Of a DNA stretch of 64,000 bases, positions 59,991-64,000 are shown in pieces. Positions within the stretch are counted from its first letter, which is position 1; each line of letters begins with the position of its first letter. The position numbers and the translations under genes were made by a program. The notes beneath the pieces were generated by a model, which was given only the letters and a program-made list of their open reading frames with translations, had not been told where the DNA came from and did not search any database. This stretch comes from Planctomycetota bacterium (GTDB lineage: Bacteria > Planctomycetota > PLA2 > JAEUHO01), in contig JACKGW010000010.1 of assembly GCA_020631815.1 (NCBI GenBank), forward strand, positions 62,001 to 126,000. Direction: 5' to 3'.

Positions 59991-61463
59991 CTACGCGCCG
60001 CGCGCCTCGCCGACCAGGCGCTCGAGGACCTGGGCGACGACGGCGGGGTCGCCTTGGCCGGCCAGGGCCTTCATGACGGCGCCGAAGAGGCGGCCCTTGG
60101 CCTTCTCGTTGCCGCCGACCCAGTCGGCCCACGCGGCAGCGTTGGCCTCGATGGCAGCCGCGGCCGCGGCCTCGACGGCGCCCGTGTCCTGCACGCGGGC
60201 GAGGCCCCGCTCCGCGACGAGGGCCGCGGGCGACGCGCCGCTCTTCACCACCTCGCGGAACAGCTCCTGCGCGGTGCGGCGGGTGATGGTGCCCTCGTCG
60301 AGCAGGTCCACGAGCTCGCCGAGCCCCTCGGGCGTCAGCGCCACGTCGCCCAGTGCCAAGCGCTCGTCGTTGACGTAGCGGAGCAGCTCCGTGCTGACCC
60401 AGGTGGCGACCGCCTTCGGGTCGCGCTGCCCCTTCGGACCCGCGAGCGCGGCCTCGTACCACGTGGCGAGCACCGGGTCGGCCGTGAGCACGCCGGCGTC
60501 GTAGGCCGACAGCCCGAGGCCGTCGACGTAGCGCTGACGCTTGACGCGCGGCAGCTCGGGCAGCGTCGCGCGCAGGTCCTCGACGTAGCTGACGGGGATG
60601 CGCAGCGGCGGCAGGTCGGGCTCGGGGAAGTAGCGGTAGTCGTCGGCCGACTCCTTGGAGCGCTGGTGGACCGTGACCTGGCGCACGTCGTCGAAGCCCC
60701 GCGTGCTGCGCGGCGTGTTGTCGGCGGTCTCGCCGCGCGCCTCGTAGGCCTCGGCCTGGCGCTGGGCTTCGAACTCGATGGCCATGCGCACGGCCTGCAC
60801 CGAGTTGATGTTCTTGACCTCGACGATGGGCGTGCGGTCGCCGTTCGCGTACACGAGGTTCACGTTGGGCTCGCAGCGCAGGTTGCCTTCCTGCATGTTG
60901 CCGTCGCTGGTTCCCACGTAGGCGACGATCTCGCGCAGCGCCTCCAGGTAGCGCACGGCTTCCTCGGCGCTGGCCAGGTCCGGCTCGCTCACGATCTCGA
61001 GCAGCGGCGTGCCCGCGCGGTTCAGGTCCACGCGGCTCTTCGAGCCGCCCACGTCGTGCGTGCTGCGGCCCGTGTCCTCTTCCAGGTGCGCGCGGCGGAT
61101 GCGCACGCGCTTGAGCTGTCCGTCGTCGCCCTCGATCTCCACGGCGCCCTCGACGCAGAGCGGCTGGTCGAACTGGCTGATCTGGTAGCCCTTCGGAAGG
61201 TCGGGATAGAAGTAGCTCTTGCGGTCCCACTTCGTGATCGCCGCGATGCGGCAGCCCAAGGCGAGCCCCGTGCGGATGCCCTGACGCACGGCTTCGCGGT
61301 TGAGCACCGGCAGCGCGCCGGGCAGGCCCGCCGACGTCGGATCGAGCAGCGTGTTCGGGTCGGCGCCGAACGACACCGGGCTCGACGAGAAGCACTTGGT
61401 GCGCGTCTTCAGCTGGAGGTGGACCTCGATGCCGATCAGCAGGCGGGGCGTGGCGACGCTCAT
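59991..61463 (-). CDS. gatB: Aspartyl/glutamyl-tRNA amidotransferase subunit B
   Basis: A 490-residue tRNA-binding and kinase subunit of the GatCAB complex, which converts Glu-tRNA(Gln) or Asp-tRNA(Asn) to the amide form. Signatures: GIEVHLQLKTRTKCFSSSPV, KSYFYPDLPKGYQISQFDQP, HLEEDTGRSTHD, VDLNRAGTPLLEIVSEPD, and YRYFPEPDLPPLRI, followed by the helical tail with the YqeY-like domain (GNEKAKGRLFGAVMKALAGQ). GGAGG precedes ATG 61463, and the ATGA overlap with the gatA stop indicates coupling. Last gene of the gatC-gatA-gatB unit. Confidence 0.96.
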   Translation of the reverse strand: MSVATPRLLIGIEVHLQLKTRTKCFSSSPVSFGADPNTLLDPTSAGLPGALPVLNREAVRQGIRTGLALGCRIAAITKWDRKSYFYPDLPKGYQISQFDQPLCVEGAVEIEGDDGQLKRVRIRRAHLEEDTGRSTHDVGGSKSRVDLNRAGTPLLEIVSEPDLASAEEAVRYLEALREIVAYVGTSDGNMQEGNLRCEPNVNLVYANGDRTPIVEVKNINSVQAVRMAIEFEAQRQAEAYEARGETADNTPRSTRGFDDVRQVTVHQRSKESADDYRYFPEPDLPPLRIPVSYVEDLRATLPELPRVKRQRYVDGLGLSAYDAGVLTADPVLATWYEAALAGPKGQRDPKAVATWVSTELLRYVNDERLALGDVALTPEGLGELVDLLDEGTITRRTAQELFREVVKSGASPAALVAERGLARVQDTGAVEAAAAAAIEANAAAWADWVGGNEKAKGRLFGAVMKALAGQGDPAVVAQVLERLVGEARGA

Positions 61464-62944
61464 GCCGCCTCCTCGGGCGCCACGTAGCGGCACGTGGCCA
61501 GCTGACGCTCGAGCGCCTCGGCGACGTCGAACACCAGGGCGTCGGCCCCCACCGGGCCTTGCACCTGCAGGCCCAGCGGCAGGCCCTGCTCGTTGAACCC
61601 CGCCGGGATGCTGACCGCCGGCAGGCCGGCGAGGTTGGCCGCAACGGTGAGTACGTCGGAGCGGTACATGGCGAGCGGGTCACCGGTCTTCTCGCCGAGG
61701 CGGAACGCCGCCGTGGGCGTGGTGGCCGACACGAGCACGTCGCAGCGCTCGAACGCCTCCGCGAAGGCCTGCCCGAGCGCGACCTGGGCACCGCGCGCGC
61801 GCTTGTAGAACGCGTCCGCATAGCCCGCGGAGAGGGCGAACGTGCCGAGCAGGATGCGGCGCTTGACCTCCGCGCCAAAGCCCTCGGCGCGCGTCTTCGC
61901 GTACAGGCGCTCCAGGGAGTCGGCTTCGGCGCGATGCCCGTAGCGCACGCCGTCGAAGCGCGCCAGGTTGCTGGACGCCTCGGCCGGCGCGATCACGTAG
62001 TAGATGGCGATGGCTTCGGCGATGGCCGGCAAGGCCACGTCGACCGCGGTCGCGCCCGCGGCGTCGAGCTGGGCCCGCAGGCCCTCGACGCGGTCGACGC
62101 CTTCCGTGCCGACCACGCGGCGCTCCGTGGTCATCTCGGCGACGCGGCCGATGCGCAGGCCCTCCAGCCCGCGCGGGACGGGCGTTGCGGCGCTGCCCGG
62201 CGTCACGAACGCACGCGACGTGGCGTCGAGCGGGTCCGGACCTTCGAGCACGGCCTGCAGGCGGCGGGCGTCGGCCACGGAACGCGCGAAGGGGCCCACC
62301 TGGTCCAAGCTGGAGGCGAAGGCCACGAGCCCACTGCGCGACACACGCCCGTAGGTGGGCTTGAAGCCGACGATGCCGCAGAACGCCGCCGGCTGGCGGA
62401 TGCTGCCGCCCGTGTCGCTGCCCAGCGCCAGGGGCACGAGCCCAGCGGCCACGGCCGCCGCGCTCCCGCCCGACGATCCGCCCGGAACGCGTTCGACGTC
62501 GTACGGGTTCCGGCTGGGCCCGAAGGCGCTGTTCTCGGTGGACGAGCCCATCGCGAACTCGTCGAGGTTCGTCTTGCCCACCACGACGGCGCCCGCGGCC
62601 TCGGCGCGCGCCACGCTCGTGGCGGTCCGGAGCGGCTTCCACGTGCCCAGGATCCGGCTGCCGCACGTGAGCGGCAGACCCTCGACTTCGAGGTTGTCCT
62701 TCACCGCCAGCGGCACGCCGGCGAGCGGGCCCGGGTCACGTCCTGCGGCGACGTCGGCATCGACGCGATCCGCGGCGGCCCTCGCGCGCTCCGGGGCGAC
62801 GTGCAGGAAGGCGTTGAGCGCCTCGTTGTGCGCCGCGATCCGCGCAAGGCTCGCGTCCACGAGAGCGCGCGCGGTGAGCGGGTCGGCTGCGTCGCGGACG
62901 CGGGCGGCCTGCTCGGCGACGGGAAGGTCGAGCGGGTCGCTCAC
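61460..62944 (-). CDS. gatA: Aspartyl/glutamyl-tRNA amidotransferase subunit A
   Basis: A 494-residue glutaminase of the amidase-signature family, releasing ammonia for GatB. The Ser-cisSer-Lys triad is visible: Lys in GVPLAVKDNLEVEG, the glycine/serine stretch PGGSSGGSAAAVAAGLVPLA and the nucleophile Ser in GSDTGGSIRQPAAFCGIVG. PTYGRVSRSGLVAFASSLDQ and SAGYADAFYKRA are typical. GTG 62944 overlaps the gatC stop. Normal length. Confidence 0.96.
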   Translation of the reverse strand: MSDPLDLPVAEQAARVRDAADPLTARALVDASLARIAAHNEALNAFLHVAPERARAAADRVDADVAAGRDPGPLAGVPLAVKDNLEVEGLPLTCGSRILGTWKPLRTATSVARAEAAGAVVVGKTNLDEFAMGSSTENSAFGPSRNPYDVERVPGGSSGGSAAAVAAGLVPLALGSDTGGSIRQPAAFCGIVGFKPTYGRVSRSGLVAFASSLDQVGPFARSVADARRLQAVLEGPDPLDATSRAFVTPGSAATPVPRGLEGLRIGRVAEMTTERRVVGTEGVDRVEGLRAQLDAAGATAVDVALPAIAEAIAIYYVIAPAEASSNLARFDGVRYGHRAEADSLERLYAKTRAEGFGAEVKRRILLGTFALSAGYADAFYKRARGAQVALGQAFAEAFERCDVLVSATTPTAAFRLGEKTGDPLAMYRSDVLTVAANLAGLPAVSIPAGFNEQGLPLGLQVQGPVGADALVFDVAEALERQLATCRYVAPEEAA

Positions 62945-63273
62945 GAGGGGTCTCCCTCGAGCGGGGCCTCGTCCTCGCCCAGGAAGCGCGGCACGACGTA
63001 GAAGGCCCCGTCGCCGGCCGGAGCCTGGCGGATGAGGCCCAGGAGATCGAGCGGCGTGCCGGGCTCATCGGGCCTCAGCGCGTCCAGGTCGATGGCCTGG
63101 GCGTCGAGGTCGGCAGGCTGCTCGGTCTCGTGGGCGCCCGGCAGCGCCGCCACGCGCTCGACGTACGCCAGGATGGAGGCCATCTGGGGTACGAGGCGCG
63201 AGACCTCGTCGTCCGTCAGGTCCAGCCGGGCCAGCCCGGCGACGTGGCGCACCAAGCGTTCGTCGACCTCCAC
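62941..63273 (-). CDS. gatC: Aspartyl/glutamyl-tRNA amidotransferase subunit C
   Basis: A 110-residue subunit that wraps around and stabilises GatA-GatB. The N-terminus VEVDERLVRHVAGLARLDLT and MASILAYVERVAALPG are the conserved GatC helices, and the C-terminal FYVVPRFLG matches the family end. GTG 63273 was chosen because GGGAG lies about eight bases upstream and the product begins where GatC proteins begin; the longer open frame to 63681 runs through the promoter of the divergent gene. First gene of the unit. Confidence 0.93.
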   Translation of the reverse strand: MEVDERLVRHVAGLARLDLTDDEVSRLVPQMASILAYVERVAALPGAHETEQPADLDAQAIDLDALRPDEPGTPLDLLGLIRQAPAGDGAFYVVPRFLGEDEAPLEGDPS

Positions 63274-63430
63274 GGATCGGCTCCCTCCGCGCCCCCGGGC
63301 CTCCCGCCCGAGGTCGCGGCGGGGATTGTGGCGGGGATGTCCCGGGCCGGGGAGGGGAACCCCGGGGCTCTCGCCCCGCGTCCCTCCTGCGGAGCCGGGC
63401 CCGTGCGAACATGGCCCGCTGGAGGATCCC

Positions 63431-64000
63431 ATGGAGCCCACGCGCCCGTCCGCCACCTTGCCGCCCGCCCGGCGCCACCTGCTGGCCGCTGCCCTGCTGG
63501 GCGCGGCGCTCCTGGGCTTCGTCGCGCCGAAGGCGCGGGCCGAGGAGGCCCCGCCCGTCGCCCAGCAAGGCGACACGATCACGTGGGTCGAGGGCGTGGC
63601 CAAGGCCTTCGAGGTCGCCCGCGAGAAGAACCGGATCGTGATGATCTGCATCAACAGCACGCGCGTCGACGGGGGGCGCAAGGAGCCCGCCGCCGAGGGC
63701 TTGCGCGAGGTGGTCTACAAGGACCCGCGCATCGTCGGCCGCTCGCGCGACTTCGTCTGCGTGTTCCTCGGCGCTTCGTCCAGCGGCGACGACTTCGGCG
63801 AGCTCAAGGTGCTGTTCGGGATGGATGGCTACATCGTCTCGCCGCAGCACATCTTCGCGCGACCGGACCACACGACGGGTGACCCGTTGGCGCGTCTGGA
63901 GTACTGGCCCTACGGCAAGGACCAGAAGGCCGTCGACGAGCTCATCGCGCTGATGGACAAGGCTACGGAGCGCTGGCGCGCCGAGGGCGGTACGCCGCCC
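63431..64000 (+). CDS. Exported thioredoxin-like protein, 3' end outside the window
   Basis: 190 codons are present. A signal peptide (RRHLLAAALLGAALLGFVAP, cleavage near KARAEE) precedes a thioredoxin-like fold: WVEGVAKAFEVAREKNRIVM, then YKDPRIVGRSRDFVCVFLGA and a later GYIVSPQHIF. The segment after the first beta strand has ICINSTRVDGG where redox-active thioredoxins have CxxC, so disulphide chemistry is unlikely. GGAGGA is seven bases before ATG 63431. The C-terminus is cut at the edge. Divergent from gatC. Confidence 0.72.
   Translation, partial: MEPTRPSATLPPARRHLLAAALLGAALLGFVAPKARAEEAPPVAQQGDTITWVEGVAKAFEVAREKNRIVMICINSTRVDGGRKEPAAEGLREVVYKDPRIVGRSRDFVCVFLGASSSGDDFGELKVLFGMDGYIVSPQHIFARPDHTTGDPLARLEYWPYGKDQKAVDELIALMDKATERWRAEGGTPP

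Noticed and set aside
59535..60378. Small open frames over the hairpin array
   Set aside because: Their residues (SDPVSGSEATLTRGL) are translations of the palindromic repeats; similar peptides appear at the other repeat copies on either strand.
62941..63681. A 246-codon frame including gatC
   Set aside because: GatC proteins are about 100 residues; the extension overlaps the promoter and start of the divergent gene.

Overview
The window is high-GC bacterial DNA (about 70 percent by eye) with almost every base in a gene. Several traits point to a member of the Planctomycetota: secreted PQQ-like propeller proteins, prenyltransferase/squalene-oxidase-fold secreted proteins, paired MoxR-DUF58-vWA genes, a DUF4175-like membrane protein followed by a giant Ala/Gln coiled-coil protein, and an ECF sigma factor fused to a membrane/STN-like domain. 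The phylum call is an inference from gene content; no rRNA or tRNA gene was seen.

Layout. 1-1131: enolase (minus strand, 3' end beyond the left edge), divergent from 1237-3582, a secreted PQQ-like protein. 3987-33548: about 30 kb of genes all on the plus strand, many joined by 1-35 nt stop/start overlaps. Module 1 is MoxR, DUF58, two membrane vWA proteins and a very large two-propeller PQQ protein. Then come a secreted alpha/alpha-toroid protein, an ECF sigma factor with a FecR-type membrane regulator, the DUF4175-like protein, the coiled-coil protein, a small exported protein interrupted by an in-frame TGA, and a second toroid protein. Module 2 is DUF4129, DUF4350, MoxR, DUF58, SpoIIM-like and RDD. 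MoxR AAA+ ATPases act with vWA/DUF58 partners in other bacteria, so the run is probably a cell-envelope assembly or stress machine with its own sigma/anti-sigma switch; that function is inferred.

33836-43614: larE, a glycine-rich lipoprotein with a clear terminator, a TPR protein (all minus), fusA (plus) and a GYF_2 membrane protein (minus). 43699-45050: an IS110-family element apparently inserted in a palindromic intergenic repeat. 45318-51264: a tricorn-type protease with a duplicated C-terminal domain, and rho (both minus). 51823-56368: tig-clpP-clpX-rlmN (plus), protein folding/quality control plus rRNA/tRNA methylation. 56376-59626: two tandem paralogues with an STN-like domain, one fused to an ECF sigma factor. 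59687-59984: a tandem array of hairpin repeats. 59991-63273: gatC-gatA-gatB (minus), divergent from a thioredoxin-like exported protein cut by the right edge.

Two families of intergenic repeats were found by eye: a REP-like hairpin family (array at 59687-59984, copies at 43650-43707 and 45216-45294) and a 130-150 bp element (3610-3760 and, inverted, 49730-49859). No CRISPR array, prophage, tRNA or rRNA was recognised.
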